This document shows, in pieces, positions 24,444-32,691 of a stretch of 64,000 nucleotides of DNA (position 1 is the first letter of the stretch; every line of letters begins with the position of its first letter). A model generated the notes under the pieces. The model was not told the DNA's origin. It did not search any database and saw nothing but the letters and a program-made list of their open reading frames with translations. The stretch covers positions 2,294,001 to 2,358,000 of the forward strand of contig NZ_JACKXE010000001.1 of the NCBI RefSeq assembly GCF_014212315.1, written 5' to 3'. The stretch comes from Nocardioides luti. Lineage in GTDB: Bacteria > Actinomycetota > Actinomycetes > Propionibacteriales > Nocardioidaceae. The position numbers and the translations under genes were made by a program.

Positions 24444-25525
24444 GGCCGCCGCAGCCGCTGGGCCTGCGTGCGCACCCGCCGCACGAGCTGCCGCTCCGGG
24501 TCGGGGCGGCTCGCGGCCTCTTGGGTCATCGCCGACAGCGCGGCCAGGGCGACGCGGAGCTGCTTCTTGGCCTTTACGCGGTCGGGGTCGTTCCACCGCT
24601 GGCCCTCGGGCAGGCGGAGCGGCTGCAGGTCGTCGAGGCTGCCGATTACGTCGACCCCGCTGCCCACGATCCACTCGCGCCAGCGCTCGGTCTCCGCGTC
24701 GGCCCAGTCGAAGAGGTCCTCGCGCAGCCGGACCGGGCGCGACGAGCGGGCCGCGAGCGTGCCCTCGGCCAGGGTGCGCCGGATCAGGTCGTCGTACGCC
24801 GGGTCGCGGTTCACCCGGCCGACGCGTTTGTTCAGCTTGCGGATCACCTGGGTCTCGGCGGCGCCCAGGCCCTGGTTGGTGTTCGCGCTGTCGAGCGGCG
24901 CCCAGGCGGGGTCGATCCCGAGCACGCCGCACATCCGCCGCCAGAGCAGGTCGCGGTCGCTGCCGGCCGGGGGCACCGTGACGACGTGCACCCGCTCGGG
25001 GGGCAGGCCCGCGCCCCAGGTGCCCAGGACCGTCGGGAGGTCGAAGGCCCGGTAGAACCACGGGCTGCCGTTCTCGACCTTGGTGAGGAACTGCCGGTAG
25101 GACCACTTGCGGCCCTGCTTGATGCTCTCCTGCCAGGCCGCGGGGATCTGGCGGGCGAGGTCGCGGGCGCTGTAGACGACGTGCACCTCGTGGCCGGACA
25201 GGTCCCGCATCACGCGCGCGACCTGCGCGGGCGAGGCGGGCGCGAGGATCTCGTGGCTGACGACGACCGTGCCCTTGCGCCGGTTGACCTGCCGCACCAG
25301 CGCGGGCCAGCCGCCCTCGGCATGGCCGGGCGCGCCACCCCAGTCCTGGCCGAGCAGGTCGAGCGCCGCGCGGAAGTGGAAGAGCCCCGGGCTGACGAGC
25401 GGCGACTTCGTGGGGAAGTGCACGCCGTGGCGGGCCAGCGAGCGGGCGTTCAGCGCCAGGCGGTCCTGCAGGTAGGTCGTCCCCGTCTTGGGTGCGCCGA
25501 TGTGCAGGAAGACGCGACGGCTCAT
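24440..25525 (-). CDS. Sulfotransferase-like P-loop protein (first of three)
   Basis: A 361-residue protein closely related to the one at 22087-23301. The PSB loop is FLHIGAPKTGTTYLQD (6-21); VVVSHEILAPASPAQVARV and HVVYSARDLARQIPAAWQES follow in the same order, then RVHVVTVPPAGSDRDLLWRR and the GVDVIGSLDDLQPL block. The activity is inferred from the PAPS loop only. The ATG overlaps the HMG-CoA lyase stop by four bases (ATGA), and its own TGA overlaps the next gene's GTG. Confidence 0.7.
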   Translation of the reverse strand: MSRRVFLHIGAPKTGTTYLQDRLALNARSLARHGVHFPTKSPLVSPGLFHFRAALDLLGQDWGGAPGHAEGGWPALVRQVNRRKGTVVVSHEILAPASPAQVARVMRDLSGHEVHVVYSARDLARQIPAAWQESIKQGRKWSYRQFLTKVENGSPWFYRAFDLPTVLGTWGAGLPPERVHVVTVPPAGSDRDLLWRRMCGVLGIDPAWAPLDSANTNQGLGAAETQVIRKLNKRVGRVNRDPAYDDLIRRTLAEGTLAARSSRPVRLREDLFDWADAETERWREWIVGSGVDVIGSLDDLQPLRLPEGQRWNDPDRVKAKKQLRVALAALSAMTQEAASRPDPERQLVRRVRTQAQRLRRP

Positions 25526-26490
25526 GCCCCCGATTCTGCCGTACCGCCCGCCCGGTCCCCCGCGAGGGCGCGCACCACGGCCGACGGCGACGGGCGGCCC
25601 AGGTGGCCGGCCATCCAGGCGCTCGTCGCCACGACCTGCTCGAGGTCGACGCCGTGCTCGATCCCGAGCCCGTCGAGCATCCACACGAGGTCCTCGGTGG
25701 CCAGGTTGCCGGTCGCGCTCTTGGCGTACGGGCAGCCGCCGAGGCCGCCCGCGCTGGCGTCGTACGTCGTCACGCCGGCCTGCAGCGCGGCGTACGTGTT
25801 GGTCAGCGCCTGGCCGTAGGTGTCGTGGAAGTGCAGGGCGAGCTGGTCGACGGCCATGCCGGCGGCGCCGAACGCGTCGAGGAGCGCCGTGACGTGACCG
25901 GCGGTGCCGACGCCGATCGTGTCGCCGAGGCTGAGCTGGCTGGCGCCGAGGTCGAAGAGCCGCTTGCCGACGGTGACGACCTGCTCGAGCGGGACCGCCC
26001 CCTCCCACGGGTCGCCGAAGCACATCGAGACGTAGGCCCGGACGTCCAGACCCGCCTCCCGGGCGCGGACGACGGTGGGCTCGAACATCGCGAACTGCTC
26101 GTCGAGGCCTCGGTTGAGGTTCTTCTGCGCGAAGGTCTCGGTGGCCGAGCCGAAGATCGCGATGTGCCGCGCGCCGAGCTCCAGGGCGCGGTCCAGGCCG
26201 CGCTCGTTGGGCACCAGCACCGGCAGCTCGCCGGCCCGCGCGCCGAGGCGCTCGTGCAGCAGCGTCATCAGGTCGCCTGCGTCCGCGAGCTGCGGGACCC
26301 ACTTCGGGTGCACGAAGCTGGTCGCCTCGACGACCGGCAGCCCGGCCGCGAGCAGCCGCTCGACGAACTCGGCCTTGACCTCGGTCGGGACCAGGGCCTT
26401 CTCGTTCTGCAGGCCGTCGCGGGCGCCGACCTCGTAGATCGTCACCCGCTCGGGGAGGCCGTCCGCGCGGACCACCGTGGGGGTCCTCAT
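25522..26490 (-). CDS. Hydroxymethylglutaryl-CoA lyase
   Basis: Cleaves HMG-CoA to acetyl-CoA and acetoacetate, the last step of leucine breakdown. The 322-residue TIM barrel shows EVGARDGLQNEK near residue 20 (catalytic Arg and metal-binding Asp), HFHDTYGQALTN (metal-binding His-x-His) and the active-site cysteine loop GGLGGCPYAKSATGN. It overlaps the carboxylase alpha-subunit stop by four bases, which assigns that carboxylase to methylcrotonyl-CoA. Downstream it overlaps the sulfotransferase-like genes in the same way. Confidence 0.93.
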   Translation of the reverse strand: MRTPTVVRADGLPERVTIYEVGARDGLQNEKALVPTEVKAEFVERLLAAGLPVVEATSFVHPKWVPQLADAGDLMTLLHERLGARAGELPVLVPNERGLDRALELGARHIAIFGSATETFAQKNLNRGLDEQFAMFEPTVVRAREAGLDVRAYVSMCFGDPWEGAVPLEQVVTVGKRLFDLGASQLSLGDTIGVGTAGHVTALLDAFGAAGMAVDQLALHFHDTYGQALTNTYAALQAGVTTYDASAGGLGGCPYAKSATGNLATEDLVWMLDGLGIEHGVDLEQVVATSAWMAGHLGRPSPSAVVRALAGDRAGGTAESGA

Positions 26491-28499
26491 GCGTCGGCGC
26501 CCGTCGTCGCGTCGGGCCCCGCGGCGTCGGCGTCGGCGTCGCTGTCCTCCTGGGCGTCGGCGTCGGGCTCGACGAGGAACAGCCGGGCGCCGAGCGCGAC
26601 CTGGTCGCCGGTCGCGACGTCGACCGCGCCGACGGTGCCGGCGAAGGGCGCCTTGAGGCTGAGCTCCATCTTCATCGCCTCGAGCACCCCGAGGACGTCG
26701 CCCTCGGCGACCGCCTGGCCGGCCTCGACGCGGACGTCGAGGACGGTGCCGGGCATCGGCGAGAGGATCGAGCCGTCGCCGGCGGCGGGGCCGTGGTCGG
26801 CGAAGGCGTCGGGGCGGTCGAAGACGAAGCGGTGCCCCTCGTAGGACACCTCGGCGATGTGCGGCTGCACGTTGACGGTGGCCCGGACCCGCCGGCCGTC
26901 GACGGTCAGCACGGCGACGTGGTGCTCGGCGCTGAGCTGGCGTACGTCGTGGTCGCCGACGCGACCGCGGGCCCGGTCGACCAGCACGGTCTCGTCGAGC
27001 TCGACGACGGTCGGCGCCGGGTCCGCCCCGAGGCGCCACCCGTCGGACTGGAACGGGTGGCCGGTGTCCTGCAGCGCCACGAGCATCGCCTGGATCCACG
27101 CGACGAAGACCCGCGGCACGTCCCGCGCCGGCTCCTCGATCGTCTGCTGGTCGAGCCAGGCGGTGTCGATGGTCGCGTCGCGGAACTCGTCGCTCGCGAC
27201 CAGCGTGCGCAGGAAGCCGGCGTTGGTCGTGAGGCCGAGGATCGCGGTGTCGTCGAGGGCGGCGACCAGGCCGCGGCGGGCGGCCTCGCGGTCCGGACCG
27301 CGGACGATGATCTTGCCCAGCATGGGGTCGTACGACGTGCTGACGACCTGCCCGTCCTCCAGGGCCTCGTCGACGCGGACCGTGGTGGCGTCGGGCAGGC
27401 CGGTGCCGGCGCCGCCGGGCCAGCGCACCAGCGTGGCCGTGCCCGCCTGGGGCAGGAAGCCGTGGAACGAGTCCTCGGCGTACACCCGCGCCTCGATGGC
27501 GTGGCCGCTCAGGCTGAGCTCGTCCTGGCGGAAGGGCAGCGGCTCGCCGGACGCGACGAGCAGCTGGAGCCGCACCAGGTCGACGTGCTCGCCGGGCGCG
27601 CCGGTGGCGCGCTGCTGGGGGGTCGAGTGGACGACGACCGACTCCGTCACCGGGTGCTCGACCTGGAGGCGGGTGTTCATCTCGAGGAAGTAGACCTCGC
27701 CGGTGTCGTCGTCGAGGAGGAACTCGACGGTGCCGGCGTTGACGTAGCCCACGTGCGCCGCGAGGGCCACGGCCGCGTCGGTGACCGTGCGGCGTACCTC
27801 CTCGGAGATCGTGGGCGCGGGCGCCTCCTCCAGCACCTTCTGGTGGCGGCGCTGGGTCGAGCAGTCGCGCTCGAAGAGGTGCACGACGTTGCCGTGGGTG
27901 TCGGCGAGCACCTGGACCTCGATGTGGCGGCCGTGCTCGACGTACTTCTCGACCAGGATCGTGTCGTCGCCGAACGCGGACGCGGCCTCGCGCTTCGCGG
28001 CCGCGATCGCCTCGGCGAGGTCGGCCTCGGCACGGACGATGCGCATCCCCTTGCCCCCGCCGCCGGCGGCGGCCTTGACGAGCACCGGATAGGACATGGC
28101 GCCGGCCTCGCCCTCGCCGCGCGGGACGACCGAGACGCCGGCGGCGATCGCGATCTCGCGGGCGGCGTCCTTGCGCCCCATCTGCTCCATGACGGCGGAG
28201 GACGGGCCGACCAGGGTCAGGCCGGCCTCCTCGACGGCGCGGGCGAAGGCGGCGCGCTCGGAGAGGAAGCCGTAGCCGGGGTGCACCGCGTCGGCGCCCG
28301 CGCTCACGGCGGCCGCGACCACCTCGTCGATGTCGAGGTAGCTCGACACGCGCACCGCCTCGTCGGCCTCGCGCACGTGCGCGGCGCCCTGGTCGAGGTC
28401 GGAGTGGATCGCGACGCTGCGGACCCCGGCCGCACGGCAGCCGCGGATGATCCGGCGGGCGATCTCGCCACGGTTGGCGATCAGGACGGACGTCACCAT
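26487..28499 (-). CDS. Biotin-dependent acyl-CoA (methylcrotonyl-CoA) carboxylase, alpha subunit
   Basis: A 670-residue biotin carboxylase plus biotin carboxyl carrier subunit. The biotin carboxylase domain (about 1-450) opens SVLIANRGEIARRIIRGCR, with the ATP-grasp loop KAAAGGGGKGMRIV, HIEVQVLADTHGN, ERDCSTQRRHQKVLEEAPAP and EMNTRLQVEHPVTE. The C-terminal carrier domain carries the biotinylated lysine K610 in LEAMKMEL. A 30-residue acidic tail (DADAQEDSDADADAAGP) ends the protein. Five bases separate it from the beta subunit. The HMG-CoA lyase neighbour points to 3-methylcrotonyl-CoA as substrate. ATG 28499 or the adjacent GTG may be used. Confidence 0.92.
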   Translation of the reverse strand: MVTSVLIANRGEIARRIIRGCRAAGVRSVAIHSDLDQGAAHVREADEAVRVSSYLDIDEVVAAAVSAGADAVHPGYGFLSERAAFARAVEEAGLTLVGPSSAVMEQMGRKDAAREIAIAAGVSVVPRGEGEAGAMSYPVLVKAAAGGGGKGMRIVRAEADLAEAIAAAKREAASAFGDDTILVEKYVEHGRHIEVQVLADTHGNVVHLFERDCSTQRRHQKVLEEAPAPTISEEVRRTVTDAAVALAAHVGYVNAGTVEFLLDDDTGEVYFLEMNTRLQVEHPVTESVVVHSTPQQRATGAPGEHVDLVRLQLLVASGEPLPFRQDELSLSGHAIEARVYAEDSFHGFLPQAGTATLVRWPGGAGTGLPDATTVRVDEALEDGQVVSTSYDPMLGKIIVRGPDREAARRGLVAALDDTAILGLTTNAGFLRTLVASDEFRDATIDTAWLDQQTIEEPARDVPRVFVAWIQAMLVALQDTGHPFQSDGWRLGADPAPTVVELDETVLVDRARGRVGDHDVRQLSAEHHVAVLTVDGRRVRATVNVQPHIAEVSYEGHRFVFDRPDAFADHGPAAGDGSILSPMPGTVLDVRVEAGQAVAEGDVLGVLEAMKMELSLKAPFAGTVGAVDVATGDQVALGARLFLVEPDADAQEDSDADADAAGPDATTGADA

Positions 28500-28504
28500 G
28501 CTGC

Positions 28505-30103
28505 TCACATCCTGAAGATGCCGTAGGAGGGCTCCGGGATCGGCGCGTTCGCCGCCGCGGCGAGGCCCATGCCGAGCACCCGGCGGGTGTCGGCGGGGTC
28601 GATGATGCCGTCGTCCCAGAGGCGGGCGGTGGAGTAGTACGGCGAGCCCTGGTGCTCGTACTGGTCGCGGATCGGGGCCTTGAAGCCCTCCTCGTCGTCG
28701 GCGGACCACTCCTGGCCCTTCGCCTCGAGGCCGTCGCGCCGGACGGTCGCGAGCACGGAGGCGGCCTGCTCGCCGCCCATGACGGAGATCCGGGCGTTCG
28801 GCCACATCCACAGGAAGCGCGGGTCGTAGGCCCGTCCGCACATGCCGTAGTTGCCGGCGCCGAACGAGCCGCCGATGATGACGGTGAACTTCGGGACGAC
28901 CGAGCAGGCGACGGCCGTGACGAGCTTGGCGCCGTCGCGGGCGATGCCGCGGTTCTCGTACTCGCGGCCGACCATGAAGCCGGTGATGTTCTGCAGGAAC
29001 ACCAGCGGCACGCCGCGCTGGTTGCACAGCTCGATGAAGTGGGCGCCCTTGAGCGCGGACTCGCTGAAGAGGATGCCGTTGTTCGCGACGATCCCCACCG
29101 GGTGGCCGTGGATCCGCGCGAAGCCGCAGACCAGGGTCTCGCCGTAGAGCTTCTTGAACTCGTGCATCCGGCTGCCGTCGACGACCCGCCGGATCACCTC
29201 GCGGACGTCGTACGGCGTGCGCGTGTCGGCCGGCACCACGTCGTACAGCGTCGAGGGGTCCTCGTGCGGCTCCTCGACCAGCTCGCTCGGTGGTTGAGGA
29301 AGGCGTCCTGCGCCTGTCTCGAAACCACCGTGCCGCGGGAGCGTGTCGACGATGCTGCGCACGATCGCGACCGCGTGCGCGTCGTCCTCGGCGAGGTGGT
29401 CGACGACGCCCGAGGTGCGGGCGTGCACGTCGCCGCCGCCGAGGTCCTCGGCCGTGACGACCTCGCCGGTCGCGGCCTTCACCAGCGGCGGGCCGCCGAG
29501 GAAGATCGTGCCCTGGTTCTTCACGATCACGGTCTCGTCGGACATCGCCGGGACGTAGGCGCCGCCGGCGGTGCACGAGCCCATCACGCTGGCGATCTGC
29601 GGGATGCCGCGCGCGGAGAGGTTGGCCTGGTTGAAGAAGATCCGGCCGAAGTGCTCGCGGTCGGGGAAGACCTCGTCCTGCATCGGCAGGAAGGCCCCGC
29701 CGGAGTCGACGAGGTAGACGCAGGGCAGGCGGTTCTCGGCCGCGACGGCCTGGGCGCGCAGGTGCTTCTTCACGGTGATCGGGTAGTACGTGCCGCCCTT
29801 GACCGTCGCGTCGTTCGCGACCACCACGACCTCGCGGCCGCTGACCCGGCCGATGCCGGTGACGATCCCCGCGCTGGGAACGGCGGTGTCGTCGGCGGCG
29901 TCCTTGCCGTACATCCCGGTCGCGGCCAGCGGGCTGAGCTCGAGGAACGGGCTGCCCGGGTCGAGCAGCCGGTCCACCCGCTCACGCACCAGCAGCTTGC
30001 CACGGTCGGTGTGCTTGGTCCGGGCCGCCTCGCTGCCACCCTCCCGCACCCGCGCGAGGCGCTGCCGCAGGTCGTCGACGAGGTCCCGCATCTCCTGGCT
30101 CAC
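28505..30103 (-). CDS. Acyl-CoA (methylcrotonyl-CoA) carboxylase, beta subunit with in-frame repeat insertion
   Basis: A 532-residue carboxyltransferase subunit that moves CO2 from biotin to the acyl-CoA. Crotonase-like halves are seen with [63 protein letters not shown] (typical of methylcrotonyl-type enzymes) and [20 protein letters not shown]. Residues about 259-272 ([14 protein letters not shown]) are encoded by a dispersed 41-bp palindromic repeat and use rare codons (CTT, CCT, CAA, CCA). The insertion falls in the variable linker between the two halves, so activity is probably kept. The GTG start lies 8 bases after an inverted-repeat operator, with -10 TAACCT six bases upstream. Confidence 0.92.
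   Translation of the reverse strand: MSQEMRDLVDDLRQRLARVREGGSEAARTKHTDRGKLLVRERVDRLLDPGSPFLELSPLAATGMYGKDAADDTAVPSAGIVTGIGRVSGREVVVVANDATVKGGTYYPITVKKHLRAQAVAAENRLPCVYLVDSGGAFLPMQDEVFPDREHFGRIFFNQANLSARGIPQIASVMGSCTAGGAYVPAMSDETVIVKNQGTIFLGGPPLVKAATGEVVTAEDLGGGDVHARTSGVVDHLAEDDAHAVAIVRSIVDTLPRHGGFETGAGRLPQPPSELVEEPHEDPSTLYDVVPADTRTPYDVREVIRRVVDGSRMHEFKKLYGETLVCGFARIHGHPVGIVANNGILFSESALKGAHFIELCNQRGVPLVFLQNITGFMVGREYENRGIARDGAKLVTAVACSVVPKFTVIIGGSFGAGNYGMCGRAYDPRFLWMWPNARISVMGGEQAASVLATVRRDGLEAKGQEWSADDEEGFKAPIRDQYEHQGSPYYSTARLWDDGIIDPADTRRVLGMGLAAAANAPIPEPSYGIFRM
29289..29329. repeat. Dispersed imperfect-palindrome repeat, copy 2, inside a coding region
   Basis: A 41-bp copy of the element at 14818-14859, with identical arms and only the loop differing (TCCT instead of CGCTA). 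It lies in frame in the carboxylase beta gene and encodes about 14 residues. Confidence 0.9.
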
Positions 30104-30109
30104 GGGGCA

Positions 30110-30127
30110 AGGTTAGCGAGCGTTAAC
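30110..30127 (-). promoter_or_regulatory. Promoter -10 and inverted-repeat operator of the carboxylase operon
   Basis: On the minus strand the inverted repeat GTTAACGCTCGCTAAC (30127-30112) runs directly into -10 TAACCT (30115-30110), then six bases to the GTG at 30103. The same layout, GTTAGCGAACGCTAACCTTG, occurs before the TetR gene at 35980. A bound repressor would cover the -10. Confidence 0.8.
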
Positions 30128-30146
30128 CGGGGCGTCCACGTGCCGG

Positions 30147-30221
30147 CGGATTCACCGGGTACCCGGTGAATCCGGCGCTCCTGTCATGGAGTTCCGTGAC
30201 AGGAGCGCCAGTTCCGTGACA
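30147..30221. repeat. Modular palindromic repeat, locus A
   Basis: A 28-bp perfect palindrome (30147-30174, core TTCACCGGGTACCCGGTGAA) abuts a hairpin with 13-base perfect arms, GGCGCTCCTGTCA (30174-30186) and TGACAGGAGCGCC (30197-30209), followed by a second GTTCCGTGACA (30211-30221). The 32 bases 30182-30213 are identical to 57927-57958. It lies downstream of the 64-residue protein gene and may also act as its terminator. Confidence 0.85.
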
Positions 30222-30249
30222 CCAGTCCGGCAGGAGCTGAGCAGCGGAC

Positions 30250-30444
30250 TCAGGAACGGCCGAAGAGCCGCTTGAGGAAGCCCCGGCCGTCGCTCGGGCC
30301 GGCGGCAGCGGCCTTCTCGGCGGCGCTGTGGCCGCCCGGGCACCAGTCCCCGGCAGGCACGCCGGCCCTGACGGTGGCGACGTGCTGGCCGCAGCCGGCC
30401 CAGGTCGTCTTGCCGCAGGTCTTGCATCGGACTGCTCGGCACAT
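30250..30444 (-). CDS. Small zinc-ribbon-like protein
   Basis: A 64-residue protein of a widely conserved but uncharacterised type. It reads MCRAVRCKTCGKTTWAGCGQ and then HV...GDWCPGGH, so Cys7, Cys10, Cys18, Cys35 and nearby His residues can bind a metal. The Trp-x-x-Cys-Gly-x-His core is the conserved part. A flexible Ala-rich linker leads to a short amphipathic tail, GFLKRLFGRS, that could dock on a membrane or partner. ATG 30444 follows a good GAAGGAG site. It lies 50 bases after the MMPL gene on the same strand and may be the last gene of that operon. Confidence 0.75.
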   Translation of the reverse strand: MCRAVRCKTCGKTTWAGCGQHVATVRAGVPAGDWCPGGHSAAEKAAAAGPSDGRGFLKRLFGRS

Positions 30445-30494
30445 GGGTGGTTCTCCTTCGGATCGGGTGTGGTGGAGCGGGGGGTCGGGACGGG

Positions 30495-32660
30495 TCAGCT
30501 GTGGGAGAAGCGGATGTCGGGGAGGACGCGCGTGAGCCAGCGCGGAGTCCACCATGCTGCCCGGCCGGTCAGGCGCAGGAGTACGGGCAGCAGGACCAGC
30601 CGGACGAGGAAGGCGTCGAGGAGCACGGCGATGCCGAGCACGATGCCCATCTCCTTGGGCGGCAACGGCCCGGACAGCGCGAAGGTGAAGAACACCGCGA
30701 CCATCACGGCGCCGGCCGCGAAGATCACCCGGCCGGAGTGGGCCAGCGAGCCCACCAGGGCGTCCTTAGGGTCACCGGACTGCTCGAAGTGCTCCTTGGC
30801 CGAGGCGAGCAGGAAGACGGTGTAGTCCATCGCGATCGCGAAGATCATCGCGAAGAAGAACACCGGCGCCCAGGCGTCGAGGAAGCCCTGCGACTCGAAG
30901 CCCATGACACCGGAACCCCAGCCCTCCTGGAAGACGAGTCGGGCGACGCCGAAGGCCGCCGCGGTCGAGAGCAGGCTCGCGAGCGTCCCGAGCAGCGCGA
31001 TGAGCGGGGCCCGGAGGGCGATGAGCAGCAGCAGGAACCCGAGCGCGAGGATCACGCCGATCACCAGCGGGGTGGAGTCGTCGAGCTGGGTCTTGAGGTC
31101 GAGGTTCTCGACCGCGGCCCCGCCGACGTACGCCGAGGCGGGCAGGTCGGCGCGGAGCCGGTCTACGGTGGCGCTCAGAGCGGGGTCGGAGGGGTCGACG
31201 TCGGGCACCGCCTGGATCAGGGCGTACGACGACCCGTCGGCTGCCGGCGTCGCCGGCATCGCACCGGCGATCCCGCTGTCGTCGGCGAGGACGGCGGACG
31301 CCTCGGCCGCGTCGGCCTCGTTCACCACGATCGTGAGGGTCCCCGGAGCACCGTCGCCGAACGCGCCCTGGACGAGGTCGTAGCCCACACGGGCCGAGGC
31401 GTCCTCCGGCAGCACCTTGATGGACGGCATGGCGGTCTTCAGCCCGAGCACCGGGGCGGCCAGCGCGAGCAGCACCACGAGGGCGGCCAGGCCGAAGACG
31501 ACCGGACGCTTCCACAGGCGCTCACCCCAGGCGGCGAACGTCGGGGAGCGGTGCTCACCGGAGTGCGACCAGGGCAACGACAGCTTGTTGATGCGGGTGT
31601 CGAGCTTGACGAGCACCAGGGGCAGCAGGGTCAGGGTGGCGGCGAGGACGAAGACGACGGCGAGCATGATGCCGCCTGCCATCGAGCGGAACGACGGGGA
31701 CGGCACCAGCATCACGGCCGACAGCGAGATGAGCACGGTCGCGCCGGACAGCAGCACCGCCTTGCCCGCGGTGTCCATGGTCTCGGCGACGGCCTCGCGG
31801 GCGGTGCGGCCCGAGCCCCAACGCGAGGCGCGGTAGCGGACCACGATGAAGAGCGCGTAGTCGATGCCGAGGGCGAGCGCGAACATCATCGCGAAGTTCA
31901 TCGCCCAGATCGAGACCGGGACGACGTGGTTGATCAGCACCAGGGAGCCGGCCGACGCGACCAGTCCGGCCAGCGTCAGGATCAGCGGCAGCCCGGCGGC
32001 CACCAGCGCACCGAAGGCGAGCACCAGGATCGCGAGCGTGACGGGCCACGAGAACATCTCGGACTTCAGCATCGCCGAGAGGTTGGCCTCGTCGAAGTCC
32101 GACCAGAGCAGCGAGGCACCGGTCGGGTTCACCTGGATCCCCGACTGGGAGAGACCCTGCAGGGGACCCTTGAGGTCGTCGGCGACGCGGACCATCTCGT
32201 TGGGGTCGGCGTCAGCACCGGCCACCAGGACCGCGGTCGTGCCGTCCTTGCTGAGGGTGGCGCCGGGCTGGGGCTGGACCACGTCGGCGATGCGCAGGTC
32301 CTCCTCCAGGATCGCGGTGGCCCGGGCCAGAACCTGCTTGCCGGCACCCGAGGTGAGAGGTCCGTCGGTGGAGTGGACGACGACCTGGATGGCGGTGGAC
32401 GCATTGCCGCCGAAGTGCTCCTGGGCGAGCTCGCGGGCGGTGACGGAGTCGGATCCGTTCGCCTGCCAGCCGGCTCCGGACAGCTCGGTCTCGACCCGCG
32501 GGGCGAAGGCGCCGAGGCCGACGATGACGAGCAGCCAGACGACCGTGGTCAGCCGGGCGTGGCGGGTGACGGCCACGCCGAGCCTGCCCAGGGGGCCGGA
32601 TCGGGAGCCGAGGTCGGGATCGGGTGACGAAGCGTGGCGACGGGTGGCCGTCGAGGTCAT
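30495..32660 (-). CDS. MMPL/RND family transporter
   Basis: A 721-residue membrane protein with the RND-like layout: one N-terminal helix (LTTVVWLLVIVGLGAFAPRV), a large extracytoplasmic domain, five to six helices, and the same pattern repeated in the second half. The proton-relay type motifs are FALALGIDYALFIVVRYR in the first half and AMIFAIAMDYTVFLLASAK in the second. MMPL proteins export lipids or drugs; the cargo here is unknown. ATG 32660 follows GGAAGAGACC, 31 bases after the TauE-like gene, so it may be transcribed with the sulfur operon. Confidence 0.87.
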   Translation of the reverse strand: MTSTATRRHASSPDPDLGSRSGPLGRLGVAVTRHARLTTVVWLLVIVGLGAFAPRVETELSGAGWQANGSDSVTARELAQEHFGGNASTAIQVVVHSTDGPLTSGAGKQVLARATAILEEDLRIADVVQPQPGATLSKDGTTAVLVAGADADPNEMVRVADDLKGPLQGLSQSGIQVNPTGASLLWSDFDEANLSAMLKSEMFSWPVTLAILVLAFGALVAAGLPLILTLAGLVASAGSLVLINHVVPVSIWAMNFAMMFALALGIDYALFIVVRYRASRWGSGRTAREAVAETMDTAGKAVLLSGATVLISLSAVMLVPSPSFRSMAGGIMLAVVFVLAATLTLLPLVLVKLDTRINKLSLPWSHSGEHRSPTFAAWGERLWKRPVVFGLAALVVLLALAAPVLGLKTAMPSIKVLPEDASARVGYDLVQGAFGDGAPGTLTIVVNEADAAEASAVLADDSGIAGAMPATPAADGSSYALIQAVPDVDPSDPALSATVDRLRADLPASAYVGGAAVENLDLKTQLDDSTPLVIGVILALGFLLLLIALRAPLIALLGTLASLLSTAAAFGVARLVFQEGWGSGVMGFESQGFLDAWAPVFFFAMIFAIAMDYTVFLLASAKEHFEQSGDPKDALVGSLAHSGRVIFAAGAVMVAVFFTFALSGPLPPKEMGIVLGIAVLLDAFLVRLVLLPVLLRLTGRAAWWTPRWLTRVLPDIRFSHS

Positions 32661-32691
32661 GGCGGTCTCTTCCGTGAGGAGGGCTGGAGGA

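Noticed and set aside
22087..25525. Anti-phage defence system made of the three sulfotransferase-like genes
   Set aside because: They carry a PAPS-type loop and are chained to leucine catabolism genes; nothing around them (nucleases, toxins, mobile genes) supports defence.
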